Source of the DNA: Candidatus Dormiibacterota bacterium
GTDB lineage: Bacteria > Chloroflexota > Dormibacteria > Aeolococcales > Bog-877
NCBI GenBank assembly: GCA_013044295.1
Contig: JABEUU010000072.1
Location: 1-40,634 of the forward strand
Direction of reading: 5' to 3'
Length of the DNA: 40,634 bases
Below, one piece after another: positions 7,998-16,522 of this stretch. The notes under the pieces are model-generated. The model did no database searches, was not told where the DNA came from, and saw nothing but the letters and a program-made list of their open reading frames with translations. Positions within the stretch are counted from its first letter, which is position 1; every line of letters starts with the position of its first letter. A program made the translations under genes and the position numbers.

Positions 7998-9385
7998 GGG
8001 TGCAGGTCCGACGGCATGATGATCGACACTCCGCTGGCCGGGCCGTTGAGGGCTGGACCGCTGGCGGAGGGCGGGGTGAAGTCCTGCTGCTGGTTGATCA
8101 ACATGTGGTTGGTGATCAGGAATGGGCCACGACTGTTCTCCCGGATATAACCCATCAGGGCCATGATCAGCGAGATGGACACCCCCACCGCGATCAGGGC
8201 CACCGCCTGGCTCTTGCCGGCGTCTCCCCAATGCAAGCGCCCCCGGCTGACGTGTTTCAGATAGAGGGTGATGGCCACGATCGCGACCCCGGTGAAGGTG
8301 ACCAGGGCGGTCAGCTTCCAGGGGATCATGGCTCCCCAGGGGATCAGCAGGCCGCCCTGCCAGATGGGCACGTTGGCATTGGCCGCGAAGACGCTCTCGT
8401 AGCTCCAGGCCAGGGACGATGGAGTCGAGATCAGCAGCCAAGCCAGGAACGACAAGGCGGTGCACACAGCCAGGGCGGGAGAACGAAACCCACTGGCCCG
8501 GACCCGGCGCCACAGGTAAAAGATACCCCCGGTGAAGATCAGCCCGAGCAGGAACACCTGGAACAAGAAGGCCACGCTGAGCCCGCCCAGCATCATGTCG
8601 TACCAGGAGGCGTAGGCATGGAGCTGGATCTCCTTGGCGTACTCCCACCCAACCAGAGGCTGGGCGATGGTGAACCCGATCGCCCACACCAGCCCGTATT
8701 GCCCCATCCAGTCCACGTAGGCGCGCAGCTGGGGTGCCTTGGCGCGCCTCAGCAGGCGGATCCCCGCCACCAGGGCGATGATCGCTCCGGCGAAGGCGAT
8801 GTTGCCCACGAAGCGGTGGATCTCCAGGGGGATCATGGTGGGGTTGAACATGATCAAAGGCAGGTTGAAGGCCGGCCGGGGGGTCAGCATGTAGGAGGCG
8901 ACCATGTTGATCAACAGCATTTGGATGGAGGCGTTGACGAAGAGCAGGACCTCCAAGCCAACCCGGAGCCCGCGCACCCGGCCGAGCTGTTCCCACCTGG
9001 CGTAGAGCGGGTAGAGGCAGGCGATCTCTCCCACGAAGGCCGCCGCCTCGGCCAGCAGGGGCCAGAAGAGGACGCGCAGGAGGGTGACCCAGAAATGGCT
9101 CCAAAGGCCGGTGAACAGGATCACGACCGCGAAGATCGCCAGTGATCCCCCCAGCGCGAAGCTAGCCCCCAGCATCGTGACCAAACCCCTGGAAAAGCGG
9201 TCGTGATGTTCGCTCTTGCGCTTCCAGCCCATGAAGTCGCTCACCGCCAGGATGATGTAGCCGCCCTGCTGCCAGGCCGCGAACTGGACATGCATGGTCA
9301 TGATCACGGCCACCAGGATGGTGGCCACCCCAGTGGAGATCGGGACCGGCGTCAGCTGCGGGGCGAGAGCGCCAAGCAAGTGCAT
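7994..9385 (-). CDS. Cytochrome bd oxidase subunit I (CydA)-like membrane protein, copy 1
   Basis: Polytopic; MHVQFA (H19-like), HRFVGNIAFAGAII (H186-like), SWYDMMLGG (M393-like), AEAAAFVGE acidic pair. Only about 20 residues between presumed TM6 and TM7, so no long Q-loop; C-terminal MGYIRENSRGPF. Confidence 0.82.
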   Translation of the reverse strand: MHLLGALAPQLTPVPISTGVATILVAVIMTMHVQFAAWQQGGYIILAVSDFMGWKRKSEHHDRFSRGLVTMLGASFALGGSLAIFAVVILFTGLWSHFWVTLLRVLFWPLLAEAAAFVGEIACLYPLYARWEQLGRVRGLRVGLEVLLFVNASIQMLLINMVASYMLTPRPAFNLPLIMFNPTMIPLEIHRFVGNIAFAGAIIALVAGIRLLRRAKAPQLRAYVDWMGQYGLVWAIGFTIAQPLVGWEYAKEIQLHAYASWYDMMLGGLSVAFLFQVFLLGLIFTGGIFYLWRRVRASGFRSPALAVCTALSFLAWLLISTPSSLAWSYESVFAANANVPIWQGGLLIPWGAMIPWKLTALVTFTGVAIVAITLYLKHVSRGRLHWGDAGKSQAVALIAVGVSISLIMALMGYIRENSRGPFLITNHMLINQQQDFTPPSASGPALNGPASGVSIIMPSDLHP

Positions 9386-9386
9386 A

Positions 9387-10601
9387 TCAGAGGTTGAAGA
9401 GCCGGTTGACGGCGAGCATCGCCTCGAAGATGAGGAAAAGGAGCACGAACAAGGCCGGCACCATCACCTCGGGGCGACGCCATGGTTGGCGTCCTGGGGT
9501 GCGGTCAAGGAAGGGTACCAGGATCAGCAGGGTGGTCCCGATCCCCGGCAGGATGAAGACTCCGACCGGGATCATCCAGGCCTGGGGGAACTGCACCAGC
9601 AGCTGGTCCAAGGGCAGGAAAAACCACTCCGGGGTGGGCACGTAGTTGAGGGCGGCTGGGTTGGCCGCCCTCTCGATGGGAGCCCCAATTACGATCGCCA
9701 TGATGAAGATCAGCAACACCAGGCCAAAGCTCACCAAGGCGTCCTTGAACACCTGGGACGGGAAGAAGTCGTCCAAGTCCATCGGGACCGCGTAGCCGGG
9801 ATCGCTGGGGAGAGCGGGATAGGGAGCTTCCGCGCGGGCCATCCGCTCGGCTCGCTCGGCCTCGGTCTCCTCCTCCACTCCCTCGTAGTTGACCCAGGAC
9901 CCGTGCTCCCCGTGGCGGCGGAGCAGGATCAGGTGGAGTCCGATCAGGGGCACCAAGAGCGCCGGCAACAGCCAGATGTGGATGGCGAAGAAGCGGGTGA
10001 GGGTGGCGGGACCCATCTGAGGGCCGCCCCGCAGGATCTCCTGCAGCTGAGTGCCAAAGATGGGGAAGTAGTCGACCACATGGGTGACCACGGTCGCCGT
10101 CCAATAGGCGGCCTGGTCCCAGGGCAGCATCGCCCCGGTGATCCCCAGCCCCAGCACCAGCAGGAACAGCACCACGCCGACGATCCAGTTCAGCTCCCGG
10201 GGCTTCTTGTAGGAGCCGCTCACGAAGGTCCGGACCATATGGAGCCCGATCACCACGAAGAGGATGTAGGCCCCCCAGAGGTGCATCCCCCGGACGATGG
10301 CGGCGAACTCGTCGTGGTGTTCGATGAAGTTCAGGCTCAGCCAGGCCTCCGTGGTGGATGGCACATAGGTCCAGAGCAGGAACATCCCAGTCACGATCTG
10401 GAGGACGATCAGAATCAGGGTGGCACTTCCCAGCGAGTAGGCCCAGGCGCCGCGCCTGGGCACCGCCTCGTAGAGCAACTGGTGGACCAGGTCGGTGACG
10501 CCCAGGCGCTCGTCGACCCAGCGATAGGTGGTGGCCATCAACCCCGAGATCGGTCGGGTCAGCCTCCCGACCAGGACGCTGCGCTCTAGCTCCTCCGCCA
10601 C
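9387..10601 (-). CDS. Cytochrome b of a bc1/b6f-type complex (fused b6 + subunit IV-like)
   Basis: H-N13-H in HLWGAYILFVVIGLH; H-N14-H in HIWLLPALLVPLIGLH (b6-type spacing); GAMLPWDQAAYW; PEWF ef-loop variant in NYVPTPEWFFLPLDQLL. Confidence 0.93.
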   Translation of the reverse strand: MAEELERSVLVGRLTRPISGLMATTYRWVDERLGVTDLVHQLLYEAVPRRGAWAYSLGSATLILIVLQIVTGMFLLWTYVPSTTEAWLSLNFIEHHDEFAAIVRGMHLWGAYILFVVIGLHMVRTFVSGSYKKPRELNWIVGVVLFLLVLGLGITGAMLPWDQAAYWTATVVTHVVDYFPIFGTQLQEILRGGPQMGPATLTRFFAIHIWLLPALLVPLIGLHLILLRRHGEHGSWVNYEGVEEETEAERAERMARAEAPYPALPSDPGYAVPMDLDDFFPSQVFKDALVSFGLVLLIFIMAIVIGAPIERAANPAALNYVPTPEWFFLPLDQLLVQFPQAWMIPVGVFILPGIGTTLLILVPFLDRTPGRQPWRRPEVMVPALFVLLFLIFEAMLAVNRLFNL

Positions 10602-10602
10602 C

Positions 10603-11124
10603 TCACTGGCCCTCCGTGAGCACGTTGCGAACGTAGAGGGTGGTGCCCACCAGCTTGTGCTGGTAGCGGAAAAGCGGCTGGGGCGGTGGGCCCCCGATGT
10701 TGGTGCCGATCATGCTGTAGAGGCCACCGTGGCAGGGACACAGGAACACCTGCAGGTTGACGTCCCAGTGCACATCGCATTGCATGTGGGTGCAGACGTT
10801 GGAGAGGGTGATCAGCTGGACCGCGTTGCTGAGATTGGCCTTGACCACGTAAACGGTCCGGGGCACGGCCGGCACCTGCCAGGCGTCCCCGCTGTCATTG
10901 AGCATGACCACGTAGGCGGTCGGCACCCCGACCGGGACATGCCGGATGTCAGCCACCATCACCCAGGGCTGCTTGCTCTTGTAAAAGACGGGGCTGAGAA
11001 TGTCGCCCACGATGGGGGCCGCGATCAGGAGGCCGGTCGCGGCCCCGGCCGCATTGATGCCCATGATCATGAAGCGGCGGCGCGACATCCGACGCGCCGA
11101 AGCCTTCACCGGGGACTCAGCCAC
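10603..11124 (-). CDS. Rieske [2Fe-2S] iron-sulfur protein
   Basis: CTHMQC...CPCHGG cluster ligands; Tat-like RMSRRRFMIMGINAAGAATGLLIAAP. Confidence 0.95.
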   Translation of the reverse strand: MAESPVKASARRMSRRRFMIMGINAAGAATGLLIAAPIVGDILSPVFYKSKQPWVMVADIRHVPVGVPTAYVVMLNDSGDAWQVPAVPRTVYVVKANLSNAVQLITLSNVCTHMQCDVHWDVNLQVFLCPCHGGLYSMIGTNIGGPPPQPLFRYQHKLVGTTLYVRNVLTEGQ

Positions 11125-11350
11125 TTCCGAGCGCCACTATCTCGACCAGCAGGGCCAAGCAGAGTCCCAACAGAAATAGGAACGTGAACAGGCTGGCCCC
11201 TACTGTGAGCCAGGCCGACATCTCGTCGCCTGCCAGGAAGAGCTGGCGGACTCGCTTCATGGCGCTCCAGAAGCCCACCAGCATGATCACGAAGAAGGCG
11301 GTCACGATCAGACCTATGTACCAGGCCGACTCGAAGTCCTGGTAGTTCAC
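11117..11350 (-). CDS. Small membrane protein (77 aa, two predicted TM segments) of the cytochrome cluster
   Basis: MNYQDFESAWYIGLIVTAFFVIMLVGFW...LTVGASLFTFLFLLGLCLALLVEIVAL; overlaps both neighbours (8 nt and 4 nt). Confidence 0.75.
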   Translation of the reverse strand: MNYQDFESAWYIGLIVTAFFVIMLVGFWSAMKRVRQLFLAGDEMSAWLTVGASLFTFLFLLGLCLALLVEIVALGSG

Positions 11351-12618
11351 GGAAGCACCCCAGGGGGGGCATTGAAGTTCTGGGCGGACTGATGCAGGGT
11401 GAGCAGGCAGGCGCTCTGCCCGGTGGTCGCGTCGATCCCACAGGGGAGCTTGGCGTTCTCCTTGATCACCCCCATGAAAATCGACAGCGCCAGGGCCGCC
11501 ACCCCCACGGTGGCGATCAGGCGACCCACCGAGCGCCCCAGCATCACCTCTGGCCCGGTGTGGCGGAGCGAGCGCAGGTAACGGACCAGGTTGATGGCGG
11601 TCGCGACGAAGGCGATCAACAGTGCCAGGTAGCGGAGCAGCACCAGCTGACTGGGTATGACCGCCGCCGGCAGGGCCGTCCCGGCCATCCCCAGGAGCGC
11701 CACCACCGTCAGGCTGGCCCCGGTGCCCTGATCCTGGAGCTCGGGGTTGTGCAGCCAGAAGACCAGGTTGGCGCCCAGCACCACGACCGCCAGCAGTACC
11801 ACCATCCCGATGAACATCGTCCCGGAGTTGAAGATGAAGAGGTTGTCGAAGGCCGGAGCCGACGAGGTCTTGATGCTCTCAGCCAGCAGGAACCCGGTGA
11901 CCGGCTGGGCCATCAGAAAGACCGAGCCGATCGCAAAGTTGATCCGGGCCGCCCAGCGCTGGTAGATCGCCTCGGCCTCTGACTTGGCCCTCCGGCCCCT
12001 CCAGATCGCGACCGCGGCCAGGAACAGCGCCGACCACGAGATGGCGCCGCCCGCGTACATGAGCAGCAGCCAGGGGTAGCTGGGTGAGTACATGGCATGG
12101 GCGGCGCTGATGGCGGTCCCGGGGGTGAGGGCGTAGCTGTCCAGCTGGACGATCATGAACAGGAAGAGGAACTGGATCGCCGAGAAGGTAAAGCCAATCG
12201 CCAGGTGCAGGCGGGAGTTCAGCTTGTCCCAGCCGTAGACGTAGAGCAGCAGCAGCGGCACCCCCACGAAGAAGCTCGCAAAGGCGATCGTGAGCGGCAG
12301 CAGCAGGAGGTTGAGGAGAGTTCCGATCAGCCGGCCATAGATGCCGGTCAGGAGAACCACCGCCATCACCGCCCAGGTCGCCCCGAAGCTGTAGAGGTAC
12401 AAGATGGCGTGGGCGAGGCTGCGGGCGTAGCGCAGGTAGCGCTCGTCCCCCCCCCTGCGCCGGCCCGCCAGCTCCATGAAGGGAGCCAGACCGGCCGCGC
12501 CCAAGATGAATCCGACCAGCGCAATATGGATCAGGAAGGTGGCGCCTATCGTGATCTCGGCACCGAGGGTGCCGAAGGGTAGGCGCGGTTGCGGGGTCGG
12601 GAATGCGGAGAAGAGCAC
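11347..12618 (-). CDS. CydA-like membrane protein, copy 2 (divergent, putative CydA'-type)
   Basis: Shares C-terminal MGVIKENAKLPC with MGYIRENSRGPF of copy 1; FLIHIALVGFILG (H19-like), VYGWDKL resembles E. coli CydA GWDRL. GTG 12618 preferred here; ORF track extends to TTG 12657. Confidence 0.75.
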   Translation of the reverse strand: MLFSAFPTPQPRLPFGTLGAEITIGATFLIHIALVGFILGAAGLAPFMELAGRRRGGDERYLRYARSLAHAILYLYSFGATWAVMAVVLLTGIYGRLIGTLLNLLLLPLTIAFASFFVGVPLLLLYVYGWDKLNSRLHLAIGFTFSAIQFLFLFMIVQLDSYALTPGTAISAAHAMYSPSYPWLLLMYAGGAISWSALFLAAVAIWRGRRAKSEAEAIYQRWAARINFAIGSVFLMAQPVTGFLLAESIKTSSAPAFDNLFIFNSGTMFIGMVVLLAVVVLGANLVFWLHNPELQDQGTGASLTVVALLGMAGTALPAAVIPSQLVLLRYLALLIAFVATAINLVRYLRSLRHTGPEVMLGRSVGRLIATVGVAALALSIFMGVIKENAKLPCGIDATTGQSACLLTLHQSAQNFNAPPGVLP

Positions 12619-12698
12619 TGCCCTGCAATGCTGACGGGCCGAGGGGTCCGAGGGCAACCCTGGAGCGATATCAATCTCGATCTCGCCATACTCTGGGC

Positions 12699-13679
12699 AT
12701 GCTTGAGCCGCTCCTCTTGATCCACGGAGCAGACTCCTACCTGGTCACCAAGGCCGCCCAGGAGGCGCGCTCCGCGCTCTGCCAGGACCTGATCTCGGAC
12801 CTCGGCCTGGAGGAGTTCAAGGCATCGGCAGATCTGGATGCCATCGAGCGCAGCCTGGCCACCCCTCCGTTCCTGGCCATCCGTCGCGTGGTGATGATCT
12901 GGGACCCGCCCCAGCTGGGTGGCGGCAAGCGCTCGCCCCGGGAGATGGAGCGCCTCTTGGCAACCCTGGCGGCCCGCGCCGAGACCACGGCCACCTGCCT
13001 GGTGGTGCGGACCCAGCTACCGGTCACCTCGGTCCTCGGCAAAGGAGTGCGGGCGCTCGGGGGTGAAGTGCGCCTGATTCCGCGGCCCACCGGCCACGAC
13101 CTGAGAGGCTACCTGGAACGACGCCTCCAGGCCCGCAGCTTGCGGCTGCCGGCGGGCGCGGTCCGGCTCCTGCTCGAGGTCGCGGCTCAGGACCTTGGCT
13201 GGCTGGAGATGGAGCTGGAGAAGCTGGAGCTCTACCAGCAAGGAGGTCAAGTGATCGGCGATGAGGAGGCCTCCATTCTGATCACCCCGGCACCTCCTAC
13301 CGATCTGTACCGGGTGACCGACGCGCTCTTCGACAGTCCGGCCACCGCCGGACCGAGGCTTCAGGCGGTGCTCTCCCGTCCGGATATTCAGCCCCCCATG
13401 GTGGTGGGCTCCCTAGCCCGAACGCTGAGAGATCTCATCGCCTATTCGGATTCCCGGGCGAACCCACCGGTAAAGGCGGTCCCGCCGTGGCTCCAGGAAC
13501 GGCTCGCCCGGCAACTGAAGCAGGTCGGACGCGAACGGGCCCGACGTTGGCTGGTCGAACTAGCGGACCTGGATTGGGCCACGAGAACGGGCCTGGTGGA
13601 CGCCGCTAGCGGGCTGGACGCGCTCCTGGCCAGAATCGCGGTCGAAATTCAGCGGGGCCGAATGGACCGGACCCCCTAA
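12699..13679 (+). CDS. holA: DNA polymerase III subunit delta
   Basis: LLLIHGADSYLVTKAAQEARSALCQDL.., DLGWLEMELEKLELY, overall HolA-like layout. ATG 12699 preferred over the ORF-track start 12603. Confidence 0.85.
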   Translation: MLEPLLLIHGADSYLVTKAAQEARSALCQDLISDLGLEEFKASADLDAIERSLATPPFLAIRRVVMIWDPPQLGGGKRSPREMERLLATLAARAETTATCLVVRTQLPVTSVLGKGVRALGGEVRLIPRPTGHDLRGYLERRLQARSLRLPAGAVRLLLEVAAQDLGWLEMELEKLELYQQGGQVIGDEEASILITPAPPTDLYRVTDALFDSPATAGPRLQAVLSRPDIQPPMVVGSLARTLRDLIAYSDSRANPPVKAVPPWLQERLARQLKQVGRERARRWLVELADLDWATRTGLVDAASGLDALLARIAVEIQRGRMDRTP

Positions 13680-14131
13680 CCGCGTTCGGTACCCGAGGAT
13701 CCTGCGGTGCGTCGGGTGCGGGCGGCGGTCCGCTCGGTCTTGGTGACCGGCTTCGCCTTGCCACCAGCGGCTGACTTCTTGGCCGTCTGGCCGAGTTTGG
13801 ACTTGGTGCCCCGCACCGTGGCCGGGCGCTTCTTGACCGTCGCCTCGACCGGTGCTGCCGACTCCGCCGCGGCCACCTTCGCAGCCAGCTTCATCAACCG
13901 CGACTTACGTCGGCTCGCATTGCGAGCGTGCAGGACTCCATGCTCGGCCGCCTTGTCGAGAGCGGAACTCGCCAGCCGGACCAGCGACTCCGCCTCTTCG
14001 GGCTCAGCCGCGACCACCGCCCGGCGCGCCTTGACCACGGCAGTGCGCACCGCCGACCGCACTCCCCGATTCTGTTCGTGCTTGCGCTCGGCTGAGCGAA
14101 TCCGTTTGCGCGCTGAACTGCTGTTGGCCAA
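13676..14131 (-). CDS. rpsT: 30S ribosomal protein S20 with extended basic C-terminal tail
   Basis: LANSSSARKRIRSAERKHEQNRGVRSAVRTAVVKARRAV...LASSALDKAAEHGVLHARNASRRKSRLMKLA; TTG start 14131 behind GAGGAG. About 60 extra residues rich in A/K/R/T. Confidence 0.88.
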   Translation of the reverse strand: MANSSSARKRIRSAERKHEQNRGVRSAVRTAVVKARRAVVAAEPEEAESLVRLASSALDKAAEHGVLHARNASRRKSRLMKLAAKVAAAESAAPVEATVKKRPATVRGTKSKLGQTAKKSAAGGKAKPVTKTERTAARTRRTAGSSGTERG

Positions 14132-14231
14132 TTTCTCCTCAACCTGTGTGGGTCCGGGTCGGAATCTCCCCGGACCAGGTTCGCCGACGTCGCAGTATAT
14201 CAAGCCGCTCGGCCGACCACTTAGAGTAGGG

Positions 14232-15122
14232 GTGGTGTTGCGCTTGGGACGGGCCCCTGCCAAGTTGAACTTGGTGCTGGAGCTGACCGGTCGGCGTGCC
14301 AATGGGTACCACGAGCTCGCCGCGGTCTCTCACACCGTAGGCTGGAGCGACGTGGTCGGGCTGGAGGCCCTGGCTCCTGGCGCCCGGGCCCCAGACGCCT
14401 GCCAGCTGTTGGTCTATGGGCCCCACTCGGCCCAGGTTCCCCATGGCCCAGAGAACATCGTCTTGAAGGCCGTGCGGCTGCTCTCGGAACAGGGCCTTGG
14501 CCAGGCCACGAGCCGGATTGTGTTGGAGAAACGAATCCCAACCCAGAGCGGCCTCGGGGGTGGATCGGCGGACGCAGCCGCCTTGATCCGACTATCAGCT
14601 CCGGATGCCCCCACCTCGGCCCTGGAAGAGGTCGCTCTGGCCTGCGGCGCGGACGTCCCGTTCGCCCTCACCGGGGGAGCGGCTCTTGTCGGTGGAATCG
14701 GCGAACGGCTGGAGCCGCTGCCCCCGCTCTCCGACCAGCTCTTTCTGGTGGTCGTGCTGGCCGCGATCTCGACCGCAGCCGCCTATGCTGCGGTGCAAGC
14801 CAGGGACTTCAGTGACGGGTCTCGAGCCGAGCGCCTGGCCAGCTCCCTGCGGGCTGGGAGCGTGCCCGACCCCGAACTGTATGGCAGTGACCTGCAGCCC
14901 GCCGCCCTGCGCACCTCTGCAACCCTGCGCCAGCGGCTACAGGCGCTGAGGCACGCCACCCCGGGTACTCCCTGGGCCATGACCGGCAGCGGCGGGGCCT
15001 TCTTCACACCGCTCGACGACCCTGAACGAGCGGTCAGCACCGCCAGGACGGTCGCGCTGGCCTGCCCCGGCGTCCTGGTTAGGACAGTGGTTTCGGAGCC
15101 AGGATGGCCGGACCGGATCTGA
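14232..15122 (+). CDS. ispE: 4-diphosphocytidyl-2-C-methyl-D-erythritol kinase
   Basis: APAKLNLVLELTGRRANGYHELAAV and IPTQSGLGGGSADAAA (GHMP kinase motif), MTGSGGAFF. ORF-track start 13707 is an upstream extension antisense to rpsT. Confidence 0.92.
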   Translation: MVLRLGRAPAKLNLVLELTGRRANGYHELAAVSHTVGWSDVVGLEALAPGARAPDACQLLVYGPHSAQVPHGPENIVLKAVRLLSEQGLGQATSRIVLEKRIPTQSGLGGGSADAAALIRLSAPDAPTSALEEVALACGADVPFALTGGAALVGGIGERLEPLPPLSDQLFLVVVLAAISTAAAYAAVQARDFSDGSRAERLASSLRAGSVPDPELYGSDLQPAALRTSATLRQRLQALRHATPGTPWAMTGSGGAFFTPLDDPERAVSTARTVALACPGVLVRTVVSEPGWPDRI

Positions 15123-16522
15123 GGCTGAGCGCGGCCGTCGGACTGGGCAAACTAGTCGGTTCGGCCAGTCGGCGCCTTCGACTCGGCGGGGGAACCACCC
15201 TGCCTGGGGATGTCGCTCGGGCGATCGACCCTCGCGTGCTCGCCAAGCTTGCGGCCAGCCTCACCGGGGGCACGGTGCTGGTGACCGGCACCAACGGCAA
15301 GACCTCCACCGCCGCCATGCTCCGCGCCATCGCCGGCACGGCCGGCTGGCGTGCGGGTGGCAACCCCAGCGGCTCGAACCTGGTGTTCGGCCTAACCGCT
15401 GCCACTCTGGACCGAGCCGACCGCCACTGCCGGGTGCCCCTGGACTGGATGATTCTGGAAGTCGACGAGCTGAGTGCGCCTCAGGCCGTGGCCGAGATCC
15501 AACCTCGGGGACTGGTGGTTCTGAACGCGTTTCGCGACCAGCTGGACCGGTCCTTCGAGGTGGAGCAGATCGCCAGCCGTCTGGAGTCGGCGGTCAATCG
15601 ACTGCCGCCGACCAGCTTCTGGGTCGGCAACGCCGACGACCCCCGGGTGGCCCTGATCGGGGCGGAGCCGGGCAGCAGGTCGCACCGCTCCCGGATTCTC
15701 TTCGGACTCGACGACCCCAGCGCCGCCCGGGCAGGCCTGCCTGTCGTGGCGGACGCCCGAGACTGCCCCCGCTGCCGCGGCGAGCTCGAATTCACCACGG
15801 TTTACTACGCTCATTGCGGTGAGTACGCCTGCCCCAACTGCGGCTTCACCAGGCCGGCACCGGCGGTTCGGGCCACTCAGATCCAGCTGTTCGGACTCGA
15901 TTCCCTCCAGCTCCGGATGGTCGACGCCGCGGGCCTGGGCACCTCGATCTCGGTCCCCTTGGGAGGTGTCTTCAACGCTGCCAACGCGGCCGCTGCCTTC
16001 GCCACGGCCACGGCCATGGGAGCCACAGGGGCCCAGGTCAACTCCGCCCTGGCCACCTTCCAGCCCGCCTTCGGGCGCTCCCAACTGGCCACCTGGAAAG
16101 GGGCCAGGGTCCGCCTCATGCTGGCCAAGAATCCCGCCGGAATGGGCGAGAACCTGGCCTCGCTGGCGACCCTAGACGCCAGCCCAGTCGTGGCCATCGC
16201 CCTCAACGACGGGATCGCCGACGGGCGCGACATCTCGTGGATCTGGGACGTCGACCTTGAAGGTCTGGCACGTGCTCGGCGGCTGACCATCGTGGCGTCT
16301 GGTACCCGCACCCGCGACCTGGTGTTGAGGCTGGCCTATGCCGGCTTCGAGCCAGACCGGATCCGGGTCTGCCCGGAGCCCGGGGCAGCTCTCGACGCAC
16401 TCGCGGAGATGGCCACGCCCGGCGTCCCCGCGCCGGCTCTGCTCACCTACACGGCTATGCTCAACTGGCAGCGCCAGCTGGTGCGCTCGGGGGCGAGCCA
16501 GCCATTCCGGGAGGCCGTGTGA
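15104..16522 (+). CDS. murT: MurT-like Mur ligase, lipid II isoglutaminyl synthase subunit
   Basis: VLVTGTNGKTSTAAMLRAI; zinc-ribbon-like CPRCRGELEF...CGEYACPNCGF insertion; followed by GatD. Confidence 0.92.
   Translation: MAGPDLRLSAAVGLGKLVGSASRRLRLGGGTTLPGDVARAIDPRVLAKLAASLTGGTVLVTGTNGKTSTAAMLRAIAGTAGWRAGGNPSGSNLVFGLTAATLDRADRHCRVPLDWMILEVDELSAPQAVAEIQPRGLVVLNAFRDQLDRSFEVEQIASRLESAVNRLPPTSFWVGNADDPRVALIGAEPGSRSHRSRILFGLDDPSAARAGLPVVADARDCPRCRGELEFTTVYYAHCGEYACPNCGFTRPAPAVRATQIQLFGLDSLQLRMVDAAGLGTSISVPLGGVFNAANAAAAFATATAMGATGAQVNSALATFQPAFGRSQLATWKGARVRLMLAKNPAGMGENLASLATLDASPVVAIALNDGIADGRDISWIWDVDLEGLARARRLTIVASGTRTRDLVLRLAYAGFEPDRIRVCPEPGAALDALAEMATPGVPAPALLTYTAMLNWQRQLVRSGASQPFREAV

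Noticed and set aside
7964-9145. 393-aa + strand ORF and 9294..10589 (431 aa)
   Set aside because: Antisense to the CydA-like and cytochrome b genes; biased H/D/Q/G composition, no domain signature.
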